64,000 nucleotides of DNA. Origin: Asticcacaulis sp. AC460. GTDB taxonomy: Bacteria; Pseudomonadota; Alphaproteobacteria; Caulobacterales; Caulobacteraceae. Where the stretch lies: assembly GCF_000495795.1 (NCBI RefSeq), contig NZ_AWGD01000025.1, positions 184,323 through 248,322 of the forward strand. Reading direction: 5' to 3'. The notes beneath the pieces are model-generated. The model searched no databases, was not told where the DNA came from, and saw only the letters and a program-made list of their open reading frames with translations. The translations under genes and the position numbers were made by a program. Of this stretch, positions 21,201 to 30,504 are shown in pieces. Position 1 is the stretch's first letter, and the number at the start of each line of letters is the position of its first letter.

Positions 21201-23110
21201 GCCATGACACCTTCCAGGGTGACGCCGGCGCGGATTGGGTCAGTGGCGGTGGCGGTGACGACCAATTGAACGGTGGTGACGGCCATGATACGGCCAGTTA
21301 CGCTGATGCGTCCGGCGGTGTCACGGTCAGCCTGGCTCTGACAGGCTTACAAGCCACCGGTGGCGCTGGAACGGATGTTCTGGCAGAGTTCGAAAATATC
21401 GTCGGCTCGGTGTACGCGGATCGCCTGTCCGGCGACAGCGGCGCCAACCGCCTCGACGGCGGCGCCGGTAACGATACCCTCACCGGGGGGCTGGGCGACG
21501 ACACCTATTATGTCGACAACGCCGGTGACAAGGTCAACGAACTGCACTTGGAAGGCACGGATACTGTCTTTACCTCGGTAAGCTATTCGCTGTTCGGACG
21601 CGCCGTCGAGAATGCCGTCCTGCTGGGTGAGGCGCACCTGAGTCTGACCGGAAATTCGCTGGCCAACAGCTTCACCGGCAATGACGGCCATAACACGATC
21701 GACGGTGCCGGCGGTGATGACAGCCTGGCCGGCGCGGGCGGAAATGACAGCCTGATCGGCGGTGACGGCTATGACCGGCTTGACGGCGGGGCAGGTGCGG
21801 ATACCCTGGCCGGCGGCCTGGGCGACGACACCTACTATGTCGACGATAGCGGCGACAGGGTCGACGAGGCCCACTTCGAAGGCACGGATACGGTGTTCGC
21901 GTCGGTCAGCTATTCGCTGTTTGGCCGGGCCGTTGAAAGCCTAACCCTAACCGGGGTGGCAGATCTGATTGCGGTCGGCAACAGCCTCGCCAATCGCCTC
22001 ACCGGCAATGATGGCGCCAATGCGCTGGACGGCGGCGCCGGCAACGACACTCTGATCGGCGGGCTGGGCAACGACACCTACTATGTCCAGGCGACGGGTG
22101 ACAATGTCATCGAAACCAGCGGACAGGGCTCGGACCTCATTTTCGCGTCCGCCAGCTATTCGCTGAATGGTCGCCATGTGGAAAGCCTGACCCTTACGGG
22201 GACCGGACACATCAATGCTACCGGCAATAGCCTGGCCAACACGCTGGTCGGCAATTCCGGCAACAACGTCCTGGACGGCGGGGCCGGTTTTGACACGATG
22301 AGCGGTGGGGCCGGTTTCGACACGATGAGCGGCGGCGCGGGTAACGACACCTATGTGGTCAATACCACCGGCGACGTGGTGTCGGAAAGCTCTGGTGCCG
22401 GCATCGACACGGTCCAGACCTCGGTCACCTGGTTCTTGGGTGAAAACGTCGAGAACCTGGTCCAGTCGGGGACCGCCAATCTCAGCGGCTACGGCAATGG
22501 CCTGGCCAACCGGATGACCGGAAATGCAGGCAACAACAACCTGAACGGCGGCAACGGCAACGACACGCTGGAAGGCGGGCTCGGCAACGACATGTTGTCA
22601 GGCGAGGGCGGCGACAACCGGCTGGTCGGCGGCCTGGGGGACGATCTCTATGTCGTGCAGTCGGCTGGCGACCGCGTCGTCGAAGCCAATGGCGAGGGCA
22701 ATGACAAGATCATTGCCTCGGTCAGCTACAGTCTGACCGGGCGGTTTGTCGAAACGCTGCAACTGGCAGGCACGGACGATATCAACGCAACCGGTAACAG
22801 TGTCGGCAACAGCCTTATTGGCAATGATGGCGCCAACCGGCTGAACGGTCTGGGCGGTAACGACCTTCTGACCGGCGAGGGCGGGGCAGATGTCTTCCTG
22901 TTCGAATTGGGCAACCGCAAGGACACGGTGGCCGACTTCGACGCGGCGGAGGGCGATTTGCTCGATATTCACGCCTACACCGGTGGTACGGCCAATGCGG
23001 CACTGGTCAGCCAGGCCGGAGCGAACGTCGTCATCGACCTGGGCGGCGGCAATATTGTCACAGTGCTGAACGCCGGCCAGGCCGATGTGCTGAGTCACAT
23101 CGTCTGGTAG
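18287..23110 (+). CDS. RTX6: giant RTX calcium-binding protein
   Basis: 1607 residues. It starts at a GTG (18287) just after GGGGGGAAGG. The N-terminus [16 protein letters not shown] is clearly paralogous to RTX2. Dense nonapeptides are interrupted by three NVE-type inserts (with [22 protein letters not shown] and [11 protein letters not shown]) and four SYADA/FENL-type inserts. The last third consists of ~90-residue GNDTYYVD...LTLTG repeats and ends VLSHIVW. A nine-residue unit (GAGFDTMSG) is tandemly duplicated near codon 1340, a recent repeat expansion. Calcium-dependent folding and type I secretion follow from the family; biological role is unknown. Confidence 0.9.
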   Translation: MAASFGKRDDAHASAIQLDMFTHAPALTPEQGVMQAVYTGTAGNDTYLGTTRSDQISGKGGDDVLSGGLGDDTIFGNEGDDNITETGGANYLYGGAGNDTIFGDGYASVDGGDGNDVIGGGSYQIVGGGGAGNDTFTATGHAVFRGDDGNDSLVGSDSSDRLSGGNDSIDIGNDLLTGLGGDDDLYSLGGVDIIDGGEGSDILTFVRSGSALNFTIDMNILGTAEGVVLADGSIVRQVEKVKVELGSGNDTFLGGATYDTFIGGGGDDWGIGGLLEGGDGDDTLTASVNGGELSGGAGDDYLVSADYDDYLYGGAGDDTVDYQLLGAVTTYLWEPSAPAYFDRSGIENIVGSERNDDLTGNSLGNRLEGRSGADTLKGEAGNDLIIGGAGNDSLNGGLGNDTASYIDATGNVSVSLATTALQVTGGSGTDTLIDFENLIGSKFRDSLTGSEADNRIEGGLSNDTLRSGGGNDTLFGDDGGDVLDGGDGDDSLIDDNADEPIGGDTLDGGAGDDNLTSRGGTDLVDGGTGADTLLLQRFGELVGQVFDIRGATTSTGGSLTDGTIIRNTETVYVYAGVGNDTYLGDTGTSAFYGGGGNDLARAGTGAHTLLVGGEGNDTLAGGGQNDTLEAGLGDDLLVSGRDGDHMDGGEGSDTVSYAEALSGVTADLSLAGSFGSDGDDSYVSIENLTGSDFSDSLSGDSKANNFNGGDGNDVLFGRDGNDVFDGGTGEDSLYAEVGNDTLSGNDGDDLIEGGDDDDILYGDGGNDALYGGGGGDVLDGGANDDSLYGEDGNDTLAGGAGEDLLEGGAGDDSLNGGDDYDRLFGGDGNDLIEGGAGPTTGFGDGGDDTLVGSADSDQFYGWSGNDSLVGGDGSDQLSGDFHFVDTGQDTIEGGLGDDWLVSLGGTDVIDGGEGHDKFQYVRFDATSDFVFNMTEAGTAWGSTLADGTIVRNVEIADIWAGDGNDTFIGDAGHDTFQGDAGADWVSGGGGDDQLNGGDGHDTASYADASGGVTVSLALTGLQATGGAGTDVLAEFENIVGSVYADRLSGDSGANRLDGGAGNDTLTGGLGDDTYYVDNAGDKVNELHLEGTDTVFTSVSYSLFGRAVENAVLLGEAHLSLTGNSLANSFTGNDGHNTIDGAGGDDSLAGAGGNDSLIGGDGYDRLDGGAGADTLAGGLGDDTYYVDDSGDRVDEAHFEGTDTVFASVSYSLFGRAVESLTLTGVADLIAVGNSLANRLTGNDGANALDGGAGNDTLIGGLGNDTYYVQATGDNVIETSGQGSDLIFASASYSLNGRHVESLTLTGTGHINATGNSLANTLVGNSGNNVLDGGAGFDTMSGGAGFDTMSGGAGNDTYVVNTTGDVVSESSGAGIDTVQTSVTWFLGENVENLVQSGTANLSGYGNGLANRMTGNAGNNNLNGGNGNDTLEGGLGNDMLSGEGGDNRLVGGLGDDLYVVQSAGDRVVEANGEGNDKIIASVSYSLTGRFVETLQLAGTDDINATGNSVGNSLIGNDGANRLNGLGGNDLLTGEGGADVFLFELGNRKDTVADFDAAEGDLLDIHAYTGGTANAALVSQAGANVVIDLGGGNIVTVLNAGQADVLSHIVW

Positions 23111-23195
23111 CGGGATACTCAACCGCAAATAACGGTGTCGGACGTCCGAAAAGCGTAGTATAATGGTAGGCTCTCGCCTTGGTTGAAGGAGCGGG

Positions 23196-23621
23196 GTGCC
23201 TGCCATGCCGAACAGGATAACGGTTCAGATCAACGATCACGCCTACTTCGTGACCTTTAAGTTGCGCGGCATTGTTTACGGTAGTGACCTGCTGGAAAAA
23301 ACGGACGAGGTCTATCGCAGCCTGGAAGAGCCGTGGAGGTATAATCGGCTGTTCGACATCCGCGCCTTTATCAACATCCTGCAGTTCGAGGACTTTCGCG
23401 CGCTGGCCGATCAGTGGCGCAGCCTGGCGGGCGGGCCCACGCCGACGCGTTTTGCCGTGGTCACCGACGATGCCACGCGGGCTGCGCGAATCGAAGCCTT
23501 CGACCCGTTGTTTCCGGATATTACCTCACGAGTATTCAGCCGGACGCGCGATGCCATAGGTTGGCTGACGGAAGGTGTCCAGGTGCACAACGTCGTGGCG
23601 CCAACGCGGCGTGTGGTCTGA
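23196..23621 (+). CDS. Conserved hypothetical protein, STAS/SpoIIAA-like size
   Basis: 141 residues from GTG 23196, or 138 from ATG 23205; GAAGGAG at 23185-23191 suits either. The sequence alternates predicted strands and helices: ITVQINDHAYFVTFKLRGIV, then YRSLEEPWRYNRLFDIRAF, then TRFAVVTDDATRAARIEAF. The length and the 'RLFDIRAF...FAVVTDD' layout resemble SpoIIAA/STAS-like proteins of alphaproteobacteria, but I see no diagnostic phosphorylation site. There is no signal peptide or membrane segment, so it is cytoplasmic. It lies 85 bases after RTX6 on the same strand. Its own start region suggests independent translation. Confidence 0.7.
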   Translation: MPAMPNRITVQINDHAYFVTFKLRGIVYGSDLLEKTDEVYRSLEEPWRYNRLFDIRAFINILQFEDFRALADQWRSLAGGPTPTRFAVVTDDATRAARIEAFDPLFPDITSRVFSRTRDAIGWLTEGVQVHNVVAPTRRVV

Positions 23622-23666
23622 CATTTCCGTCAAGCCCTTGATGGGCATATGATTTCGTGAACTATG

Positions 23667-23683
23667 CCTTCCGGACCGGAAGG
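23667..23683. promoter_or_regulatory. 17-bp palindrome overlapping the TetR-TetR ribosome site
   Basis: CCTTCCGG-A-CCGGAAGG is perfectly symmetric. It lies directly before the ATG at 23691 and contains the GGAAGG ribosome site. Position and symmetry fit a TetR autoregulatory operator; this is inference. Confidence 0.5.
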
Positions 23684-23690
23684 AATCGCG

Positions 23691-24947
23691 ATGGCGCCCA
23701 GAAAAGCTCTGCGAATCGAGGACGTGGCCACCGCCGCGCTCGATATCGTCGCGGCCGAGGGCGTGGCGGGGCTGACCCTGCGGCCCCTGGCGGCGCGGCT
23801 CGGCACAACGGTGGCCATCCTGTCCTATCAATTCGGCCAGAAGGAGGCCCTGGTCGAACAGGTGGTGGCTTTTGCCGCCACAGGTGAAGCCGCCTATCTG
23901 GATGGCTGGCGAGAGGCGCTGGGCGGAAGCACCGTCCTGCCGGCCACCGCTCTGGCTCAGATCGTCGAAGCCGTGGTGGCAGATCTGACGACGCTGTTGC
24001 GGCCGCAGACCCTGCTGTTCAGCGAACTGTTGTTCAATGTTTCAGGACCGGAGTATTCGCCGGCCATGGCGACGTGGATCGGGCATCGTTTCGCCTTCCT
24101 GCAGTTCTTGGTGGCGCAGGTTGAGCCGGCACCGGTCTTCGACCTGGCGACCCTGTTGCAGGGTTATCTGATCGATGAGAGCGCTTACGCCTTGGCGCTG
24201 GGCGGCATCGACTCTTACCGCTGGCTGCAGAAGCTGTGCATTGGCCGGCTGTGTAGTGGGCTGTGCCCACCGGGGCCTGCATCGGGGGACGAGGTGCTGT
24301 TCGACCGCCATATCCTGGCCCTGCGCCGCTATGCCGGCGCCGCCCTGAAGGCGGATGAACCGGTGGAAGGTGCCCAGGACCTCATCGCCCAGGCCGCCGG
24401 CGACCTGATCGCGGCACGGGGCGTGGCTGGGGTGACCCACCGGGCGATCGCCGAACAGACGAATCTGGCGCCGTCCACCGTGGCCTATCATTTCCCGTCG
24501 CAGCCGGACCTGGTGCGGACCGGTCTGGCGCGGCTGGTACCGCCGCAGCAGACCCGCATGGAGTTGGACGGCAGCTCCAGCTACACGATCCGCGATATCG
24601 ACGGCACCTATGAACGTCTGAGGCCCTACCAGGCGTTCGAACTGGCTCGCGCCGGTTTCGGAATCGCCCTGGCGGCCAGTCGGGATCCGGAATGGCGTCC
24701 GGCCGCCGCCGGTCTGCGCACCCTGCGGGGGCATTTTCTGAAACGGGCCCTGGCCGGTATGACCGGACCGGCCCATTTCGATGGGCTGGGCGCTCAGGCC
24801 CTGATCGTCGCGGCTTCGGGTATCGCCAATCTGAACGCCTGCAAGGGCGCGGAGATCACCACCGCCATGACTCTGCCTGTGATCTTCGGTACGCTGGACG
24901 CGATCCGGTTTCAGGCAACGGACTACCACTCTCGAACAACTGTATAA
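23691..24947 (+). CDS. Double TetR-type transcriptional regulator
   Basis: 418 residues from ATG 23691, chosen because AAGGAA precedes it; an upstream ATG at 23664 lacks a site. Two TetR helix-turn-helix domains are present in one chain. The first is at residues ~6-55 (IEDVATAALDIVAAEGVAGL and then LAARLGTTVAILSYQFGQKE). The second is at ~225-275 (DLIAQAAGDLIAARGVAGVT and then IAEQTNLAPSTVAYHFPSQP). Each is followed by a helical ligand-domain-sized region, so it looks like a head-to-tail duplication or fusion of two ~200-residue TetR proteins. The usual family member has one domain and acts as a dimer; here the two halves could dimerise within the chain. The effector and target are unknown. 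The palindrome at its start suggests autoregulation. Confidence 0.85.
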   Translation: MAPRKALRIEDVATAALDIVAAEGVAGLTLRPLAARLGTTVAILSYQFGQKEALVEQVVAFAATGEAAYLDGWREALGGSTVLPATALAQIVEAVVADLTTLLRPQTLLFSELLFNVSGPEYSPAMATWIGHRFAFLQFLVAQVEPAPVFDLATLLQGYLIDESAYALALGGIDSYRWLQKLCIGRLCSGLCPPGPASGDEVLFDRHILALRRYAGAALKADEPVEGAQDLIAQAAGDLIAARGVAGVTHRAIAEQTNLAPSTVAYHFPSQPDLVRTGLARLVPPQQTRMELDGSSSYTIRDIDGTYERLRPYQAFELARAGFGIALAASRDPEWRPAAAGLRTLRGHFLKRALAGMTGPAHFDGLGAQALIVAASGIANLNACKGAEITTAMTLPVIFGTLDAIRFQATDYHSRTTV

Positions 24948-25023
24948 AAATTATCCGTAATTCGTCTCTGGAGATACATTTTGCTAACATGGTGCGAAAT
25001 GTCAGCCGAACATCTGTTTGAAA

Positions 25024-25039
25024 TTAACGCGGGCTTAAC
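25024..25039 (+). promoter_or_regulatory. CtrA-type box upstream of the chemoreceptor operon
   Basis: TTAA-CGCGGGC-TTAAC matches the CtrA consensus TTAA-N7-TTAAC exactly. It is about 110 bases upstream of the MCP start. CtrA control of motility and chemotaxis genes is established in Caulobacter; control here is inferred. Confidence 0.5.
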
Positions 25040-25148
25040 CAGGCTGTGACAACTTCCGCGACGTTGGGAACCGGGCGTTGAGTCCGGGTCCCGTTGTGTT
25101 GACCGGGGCGTAATGAGGGTTTCGCCCCACCAGTTCTGGGGAAGTGCG

Positions 25149-26828
25149 TTGAAAAATCTGTCCATCCGCCTGCGTGTCATTCTGGCTTTCGCGATCGTCC
25201 TGACGGCGACGGTCTGTCTGGGTCTGTTCTCGGTTCACCGGCTGAGCGCGGTCAATACCGCCGCTGCGGACGTGTCGGGCAATTGGCTGCCGGCGTCCAA
25301 CTATCTTGGCGACCTGACCCAGGAGTTCGAATCCTATCGTTCGCGCCAGGGGCAGATTCTGCTGGTGAGCGGCGATGATCAGGCGGCTATGTACGGCAAG
25401 CTGGACGACACCAAGGCCAAGTTGCACAAGGCGCTGGAGCAATATCTCGTTACGGTGACGACCACCGAGGAGCGCCCCATCGCTGACGAACTGAAGACCT
25501 CGGTTGACGCCTACCTCGCCCTGACTGAAGACCATCTTCAATATGTGCGCAGTGGCGATACCGCCGGGGCCTCGCAGATGCTGTTCGGAACCATGCGGGC
25601 ACCGGTCGACCGGGCGCGCGCCGCCATCCGCAAGGCGCGCGATTACCAGGTGACGCAAGGCAATATCGTCGCCGCCGCCGGTGAGAAACTGGGCAAGGAC
25701 GCTCAGGTCCTGATCTATGTCACCCTGGCCGTGACCGGGGGGATTTGCCTGTTCATCGGCTTCGTCATGATCCGTACCATTTCGATGCCGATCCGTCGCA
25801 TGTCGGACATGATGGGCGTGCTGGCCAAGGGTAATACCGAGGTGCAGATTCCCAATGCCGGCGAACGCAGCGAAATCGGCGACATGGCGCGCGCCGTCGA
25901 AGTCTTCCGCGTCGGTATGATCCGTAACCGCGAACTGGAGGCCGAGACGGCCGAGGCGCGCGAAATGGCGGAAATCGAACGCAAGCAAACCATGTACAGC
26001 CTGGCCGATCAGTTCGAAGGCGCCGTCGGCGGTATTGTCGAGATGGTATCGTCCGCGGCGACCGAAATGCAGGCCACGGCCGCGCAGCTCAGCGCATCAG
26101 CCCAGGAATCGTCGAGCCAGGCCGTCGCCGTGTCGGCGGCGGCGGAAGAGGCCGGCACCAATGTCACCTCGGTCGCCGGTGCGGCTGAGGAACTGGGGGC
26201 TTCGGTCGGTGAAATCGGCCGCCAGGTTGAGCATTCGCTGCAGAAGGCCCGCGAGGCCGTCACCGAAGCCGATGCCACCGCCGCCATCGTTCATCGCCTT
26301 AGCGAAGCGGCCGGCCGCATCAACACGATCGTCGAGATGATCTCGGGCATCGCGTCGCAGACTAACCTGCTGGCGCTGAACGCCACGATCGAGTCGGCGC
26401 GGGCCGGCGAGGCGGGAAAAGGCTTCGCCGTCGTCGCCGCCGAGGTCAAGGCCCTGGCCGAGCAGACCACGCGGGCAACCGCCGAGATCAACACCCATGT
26501 CGCCGGCATCCAGGCGACGACCCGGCAGGCGGTCGATGCCATCACCGGCTTCACCGGTACCATTCGCGCCATCGGGGAGTCGTCGACCACCATTGCTGCC
26601 GCCGTCGAGCAGCAGGGCGCTGCGACCCATGAGATCATCCATGCGGTGACCCAGGCTTCGGCCGGCACCACTGAGGTGACGACCAACATCACCGCCGTCG
26701 CCCGCATGGCCGAAGAGACCGGGGCGGGCGCCAGCCAGGTCCTGGGCGCCTCGTCGGAACTGGCGCAACAGGCTGCCACCCTGCGTAGCCAGGTCCAGGC
26801 CTTCCTGCACCAGGTTCGCGCGGCCTGA
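25149..26828 (+). CDS. Methyl-accepting chemotaxis protein
   Basis: 559 residues from the TTG at 25149, which has GGGGAAG four bases upstream and gives the typical start [14 protein letters not shown]; the ATG at 25113 would add 12 residues. Layout: transmembrane segment 1 (~8-28), a periplasmic four-helix-bundle-type sensor of ~150 residues, transmembrane segment 2 (ending [15 protein letters not shown]), a HAMP linker, and a coiled-coil signalling domain. The signalling tip reads [20 protein letters not shown], the kinase/CheW-binding hairpin typical of the family. Flanking Ala/Glu/Gln-rich heptads could be methylated. The ligand is not evident. It is followed after seven bases by a histidine kinase and preceded by a CtrA-like box. 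Confidence 0.95.
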   Translation: MKNLSIRLRVILAFAIVLTATVCLGLFSVHRLSAVNTAAADVSGNWLPASNYLGDLTQEFESYRSRQGQILLVSGDDQAAMYGKLDDTKAKLHKALEQYLVTVTTTEERPIADELKTSVDAYLALTEDHLQYVRSGDTAGASQMLFGTMRAPVDRARAAIRKARDYQVTQGNIVAAAGEKLGKDAQVLIYVTLAVTGGICLFIGFVMIRTISMPIRRMSDMMGVLAKGNTEVQIPNAGERSEIGDMARAVEVFRVGMIRNRELEAETAEAREMAEIERKQTMYSLADQFEGAVGGIVEMVSSAATEMQATAAQLSASAQESSSQAVAVSAAAEEAGTNVTSVAGAAEELGASVGEIGRQVEHSLQKAREAVTEADATAAIVHRLSEAAGRINTIVEMISGIASQTNLLALNATIESARAGEAGKGFAVVAAEVKALAEQTTRATAEINTHVAGIQATTRQAVDAITGFTGTIRAIGESSTTIAAAVEQQGAATHEIIHAVTQASAGTTEVTTNITAVARMAEETGAGASQVLGASSELAQQAATLRSQVQAFLHQVRAA

Positions 26829-26835
26829 TAGCGGT

Positions 26836-28434
26836 ATGGCATCTCTGGGGGCTCGCCTTAGCGACCTGGTCGTTCGGCTCAAACGCCGCCGCAAGCTGCT
26901 GCTGATCGCCCTGGCCGTCCTGCTGCCGGTCTTCGTCCTGTCGGGCGTGGTGGTGCATGACAGCGCGAGTGAGATTGCCTTCGCCGAAAAGGAGCTGTCC
27001 GGCACCGCCTATCTGCGACGGACGTGGAATGTCGTTTCCGTATGCGATGCATGGCTTGTGCCCGCACGTTCAAGCTTCGGCGGCAGAGGGCGGGGTGAAA
27101 CGATCCCGAAGCTGGAGGCCGAGGGGAGCCGGATCTTGGCCGATCTCAGCAACGGAACCGCGGCCTGCGGTAAGGCACGGGCGTTTCTGCGTCAGATTGC
27201 TGATGAGACCAATCTGACTCTGGATCCGCGGTCGGACACCTACTATCTAATGCATGCGGCGGTGACCGATCTGCCGGGTTTGAGCAGCCATGCGGCGGAT
27301 CTGGCGCGGCGGGATAGGGGCGCTTCGGCTGACGCCGTGCAGGGGGATATCAGCCGCATCGCTGAATCTGCCCAGGCGGTGGAGGATTCGCTGAACCGGG
27401 CGATCCAGCATGATGACGGTTCGCTGACCGCCGCCCTGGCCCTGCCGTCGGTCACCCTGTCGCGTGCCGTCAGCAGGTATGTCAGCAACACGTCGGGTGT
27501 CGTGGCTTCGCCGGCCGCCGCTGGAGAAATGCGCGGTGCGCTGGACAATCTGTGGGTGGTCAGCGTCGACCAACTGGAGCGCCTGCTGAACCTGCGCATT
27601 GCACAGGCGCGGCTGAAGCTGTGGGTGTCGATGGTGGCCGCGGTCCTGCTGTCAGCCGGGGCGCTGGTGGGGCTGATCTATTATGACCTCTATGTCGAGC
27701 GCGAAGAGGTGATGACACTGAATGCCAGCCTGAAACAGTCCAACGAGGAGCTGGAACGTTTCGCCTATATCTGCTCGCATGACATGCAGGAGCCGGTGCG
27801 GATGATGAACATATATGCGGCCATGTTGCTTGAGGATTCTCGCGAGCAACTGGACGAGATCGGCCGCCGGCACCTGGACTATATCGCTGCCAATGCGCGC
27901 GCCATGAAGCAGATGATCCAGGATATTCTCGAGTTTTGCCGCGTCGGCCGCGATCCGGTCGAGCTGAGCGAGGTCGACTGCAATGTTGTGCTGGAGCACG
28001 TTCTGGAGGGGCTTTCGCCGGCCATCGCCGCGGCCTCGGCGCGGGTCGTGGCCGATCGTCTGCCGGTCGTGACCGCGACGCCGACGGTGATCCAGGCGGT
28101 GCTGCAGAATCTGATCGGCAATGCCGTCAAGTTCCGCCACGGCGATACGCGTCCGGACATCCGGGTATCGGCGCGGCCCGAGGGCCATGTCTGGCGGTTC
28201 GAGGTGCGCGACAACGGTATCGGGATCGACGAAGCCTATCGCGAAGAGGTCTTTGCCGTGTTCCGCCGGCTGAACCGTCGGGACGATTATCCCGGTCACG
28301 GCCTGGGACTGTCGACCTGCCGCAAACTGTTGCAGATGATCGGCGGGACGATCGACTTCACGTCGAAGCCGGGGCAGGGTAGTGTGTTTTACTTCACTGT
28401 CCCGATGCTGCAACGGCCTCACGGACCAGCTTGA
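26836..28434 (+). CDS. Membrane sensor histidine kinase
   Basis: 532 residues. Starts seven bases after the chemoreceptor stop, so the two form an operon. A transmembrane helix (~20-40), a ~210-residue periplasmic helical sensor containing LDPRSDTYYLMHAAV, and a second transmembrane helix (LWVSMVAAVLLSAGALVGLI) precede a short coiled coil. The H-box reads FAYICSHDMQEPVRMM, the N-box LIGNAVKF, and the ATP lid DNGIGI and GHGLGLSTC. The HDMQEP form of the H-box places it in the phytochrome-kinase-like HisKA group. No receiver domain follows, so its response regulator is elsewhere. Its 3' end overlaps the convergent gene by 41 bases. Confidence 0.92.
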   Translation: MASLGARLSDLVVRLKRRRKLLLIALAVLLPVFVLSGVVVHDSASEIAFAEKELSGTAYLRRTWNVVSVCDAWLVPARSSFGGRGRGETIPKLEAEGSRILADLSNGTAACGKARAFLRQIADETNLTLDPRSDTYYLMHAAVTDLPGLSSHAADLARRDRGASADAVQGDISRIAESAQAVEDSLNRAIQHDDGSLTAALALPSVTLSRAVSRYVSNTSGVVASPAAAGEMRGALDNLWVVSVDQLERLLNLRIAQARLKLWVSMVAAVLLSAGALVGLIYYDLYVEREEVMTLNASLKQSNEELERFAYICSHDMQEPVRMMNIYAAMLLEDSREQLDEIGRRHLDYIAANARAMKQMIQDILEFCRVGRDPVELSEVDCNVVLEHVLEGLSPAIAAASARVVADRLPVVTATPTVIQAVLQNLIGNAVKFRHGDTRPDIRVSARPEGHVWRFEVRDNGIGIDEAYREEVFAVFRRLNRRDDYPGHGLGLSTCRKLLQMIGGTIDFTSKPGQGSVFYFTVPMLQRPHGPA

Positions 28435-29092
28435 TCAATTCCGACAGGGGCTTGACTGGAACCAGGTGTTCTCTGGCGTTTGGGCCGTTGTTGGCGGCCA
28501 GGTAGCCCCCCTGTTCGTTCAGGCCTACAGCCAGATAATCGTCTTCCCCTTGAGCGGTGTAGGCTTCACAGACCACGCCGGCATCGAGATTGGCCTGGGC
28601 CGCGCCCTGCATGGCCGAGGCAAATCCGGAGAGGTCCTGCGTCGACAGGGTGTTAGGTGTCAGGATCAGCTCGGCCGAACGCCAGTCGCGACACAGGGCC
28701 TTTCCGACGATGCGGTAATGGCCCTTCAGGATCATGACCATGGGGCCCATGACGAAAACGCGATGGTAATTGTCATCCGGCGAGGTGGCGCCCAGGCTGA
28801 AGGCGCGTTCCGGCGTCGTTCCCGATTCATCGAGACGGCCGACGGCCTTGTAGGTGACGGCGCCGTTCCTGTCCGAGAATAACGCCTGATCGCCGGCCGT
28901 AAGACGTGCCGGATCGATGTCGGATTGGGCCAGCGCCGCAACGTCGCCAGGCTGGGCGACATAGTTGGCTTTTACACCCTGATAGGTAGCCTGGTAGGCC
29001 TCCTGGTTGAGGGAAAAGGTTTGTGCCCTGGCCTGCGTGATGGAGGTCACAAGCGAGACGGCCGCCAGGCCGGCGAGAAAGCTGAGGCGCAT
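28394..29092 (-). CDS. Secreted protein of unknown function
   Basis: 232 residues from the ATG at 29092, which has AGGGGAA in good position; a start at 29122 would spoil the signal peptide. The N-terminus MRLSFLAGLAAVSLVTSITQ followed by ARAQ is a clear Sec signal, with cleavage likely after ARA. The mature part has two cysteines (in KALCRDW and GVVCEAYT) that could form a disulphide in the periplasm. No enzymatic motif or family is recognised. It is convergent with and overlaps the end of the histidine kinase gene. Confidence 0.75.
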   Translation of the reverse strand: MRLSFLAGLAAVSLVTSITQARAQTFSLNQEAYQATYQGVKANYVAQPGDVAALAQSDIDPARLTAGDQALFSDRNGAVTYKAVGRLDESGTTPERAFSLGATSPDDNYHRVFVMGPMVMILKGHYRIVGKALCRDWRSAELILTPNTLSTQDLSGFASAMQGAAQANLDAGVVCEAYTAQGEDDYLAVGLNEQGGYLAANNGPNAREHLVPVKPLSELIKLVREAVAASGQ

Positions 29093-29166
29093 GATCTTCC
29101 CCTGAAAGCCAAGCCTCACCATCGGTCATAATGCCATCAGGCGCAAGGGGCGCGGCCTTTCGGTGG

Positions 29167-29499
29167 TCAGGCGGGCGTGATGCGGTTGCGCGGCACGAAC
29201 CATGTGTCGCCGAACCCATGCGGATCGGCGATATCCAGTTCGTAGTCCAGGCCGCACGGGCCGCGGCGGATGGACGCGATGGTGGCCGTGCCCAGCCCTT
29301 CGTAGGGAAAGCGCAGGCGGACCGTGGTACCGGCTTCGAGCGGGGCCTCGTCGGGCGGGGAAGGGCGAGGGCGCTGGAGGTAGGCTTTCAGGGTGGGATC
29401 GGCGGCGACGGCGCGGTTGATGCGTGCGCTGTGGCTGAACGGCGTCACAGCGATGGCCACCGCTTCCGCCAGACCAAAACGAAAGCCCGTGTCGTCCAT
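29167..29499 (-). CDS. Hypothetical protein controlled by the island operators
   Basis: 110 residues beginning MDDTGFRFGLAEAVAIAVTP, with GGGGACA upstream. The C-terminal half (TTVRLRFPYEGLGTATIASI, ending PRNRITPA) looks like a small beta-barrel. No family is recognised. It is divergent from the small gene at 29630, and the shared gap contains two copies of the AATGTAT-N5-ATACATT operator, so it probably belongs to the S24 repressor regulon. Confidence 0.6.
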   Translation of the reverse strand: MDDTGFRFGLAEAVAIAVTPFSHSARINRAVAADPTLKAYLQRPRPSPPDEAPLEAGTTVRLRFPYEGLGTATIASIRRGPCGLDYELDIADPHGFGDTWFVPRNRITPA

Positions 29500-29526
29500 A
29501 GGATTGTCCCCGGTTTGCAGGTATTA

Positions 29527-29580
29527 AATGTATATAAAATACATTCAAAAGTCAAGCGGAGAATGTTTCTATTCTACATA
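29527..29580. promoter_or_regulatory. Two repressor operators between divergent small genes
   Basis: Site A, 29527-29545, is a perfect palindrome AATGTAT-ATAAA-ATACATT. Site B, 29562-29580, reads AATGTTT-N5-CTACATA. The same 7-5-7 architecture recurs beside the S24 repressor gene at 30505-30575. This links the two ends of the island into one regulon. Confidence 0.6.
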
Positions 29581-29629
29581 ATGGCGCGTGAGTCTGTGTT
29601 TATCGGATGTGCTGTGTCATGTCTGGGGC

Positions 29630-29908
29630 ATGGAAAAGCAGCGCTACACCGTTGTTTGTGATGTCCGCGGCGGCACCTATGTGTCTCAGGTTCAGGCGGC
29701 GGATGAGGTCGAGGCCGTGCGGCTGTGGGCAGCGCAACTGCTGGCGGAAAAACCTGTACCCGAGGTGTCTTCCGAGGTTGCGCGAAACGTTTTGAAGACG
29801 CTCGTCCGGGACCCGCCGGTTGCCTTGACCGGGCTTGTGGGCGTCTGGTGCTTTACGGCCCTGGTGGGGGACAACCTGGTGCTGGGGAACATCGTTCTGA
29901 GCGCTTAG
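29630..29908 (+). CDS. Small hypothetical protein of the repressor island
   Basis: 92 residues from ATG 29630 (MEKQRYTVVCDVRGGTYVSQ); earlier in-frame starts from 29588 are possible and the ribosome site is weak. The first ~50 residues look like a small alpha/beta domain (QVQAADEVEAVRLWAAQLL). The end is hydrophobic (GLVGVWCFTALVGDNLVLGN). The family is not recognised. Two island operators lie upstream, and its stop overlaps the stop of the convergent repressor by four bases. Confidence 0.6.
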   Translation: MEKQRYTVVCDVRGGTYVSQVQAADEVEAVRLWAAQLLAEKPVPEVSSEVARNVLKTLVRDPPVALTGLVGVWCFTALVGDNLVLGNIVLSA

Positions 29909-30498
29909 TTGGCGCGCAGGCCTTCGAAGGGGCGGGCCCAGTCGACGGCGACGGCTTCGATCGGATCGAAGGCCGAATTCAGGCTGTGCAGGTCCCACCG
30001 GCCCTGAGTCTTGCTGATGCGCAGGATCTTGATCATGCGGCGGCCGTCGACCGTGCGCACCAGAACCTGCTTGTTCACCAAGGGAGACGGGTCGTCGTAC
30101 TTGTGGCCGAAGACCGCGATTTCGCCTGGCATGAAGCGCGGCGTCATCGAAGTGCCGTCGACGATCACCGCCACGCTGTCCTCTATATTGAAAGGTTCCA
30201 GAGGTTCGAAATCGCCGGTGTCGTAGTCGTCGATATAGGAGCCGTCGGGGCCGGCCAGGGCGCGGCCGATGACCGGTACCCTGGCTTCGCGCATCGGGCC
30301 GATGCCGGCATACAGCCAGGCCGCCCGGACTTTGAACTTTTCGGCGTAGTCCAGCGCCTTCTTGAACGAGAAGGATGCCGTGCCGCTTTCGTTGTTGCGG
30401 TACGAACTGGTCCAGCCGAAACGGCGCGCGGCATCCACCGCCGTTTCAAATCCCGCTTCGATGCGGGCTCGCATCAGTCGTTCGCTTTGTTCGCTCAT
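29905..30498 (-). CDS. LexA/CI-like S24-family repressor
   Basis: 197 residues from ATG 30498. Residues ~5-65 form an XRE-type DNA-binding domain (MRARIEAGFETAVDAARRFG). The S24 peptidase domain has a potential Ala82-Gly83 cleavage site (GRALAGPDG), the catalytic Ser117 (DGTSMTPRFMPGE) and the Lys157 general base (GRRMIKILRI). Cleavage-site-to-Ser spacing (35) equals that of E. coli LexA. The family represses phage or damage-inducible genes and self-cleaves with RecA. No Shine-Dalgarno is visible, while a TATACA box sits eight bases before the ATG, so the mRNA may be leaderless like lambda cI. It is divergent from the GcrA-like operon across three operators. It is distinct from host LexA, whose alphaproteobacterial box differs. 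Confidence 0.88.
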   Translation of the reverse strand: MSEQSERLMRARIEAGFETAVDAARRFGWTSSYRNNESGTASFSFKKALDYAEKFKVRAAWLYAGIGPMREARVPVIGRALAGPDGSYIDDYDTGDFEPLEPFNIEDSVAVIVDGTSMTPRFMPGEIAVFGHKYDDPSPLVNKQVLVRTVDGRRMIKILRISKTQGRWDLHSLNSAFDPIEAVAVDWARPFEGLRAN

Positions 30499-30504
30499 GA
30501 GGTG

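Noticed and set aside
712..23000. Many long minus-strand open frames across the RTX genes
   Set aside because: They arise from GC-rich, periodic coding DNA on the plus strand; they have low-complexity Pro/Ser or Val/Ile-rich translations and no ribosome sites.
1200..23000. Regularly spaced DNA repeats resembling a CRISPR-like or satellite array
   Set aside because: The period is 27 bases and follows the RTX nonapeptide reading frame; there are no unique spacers or cas genes.
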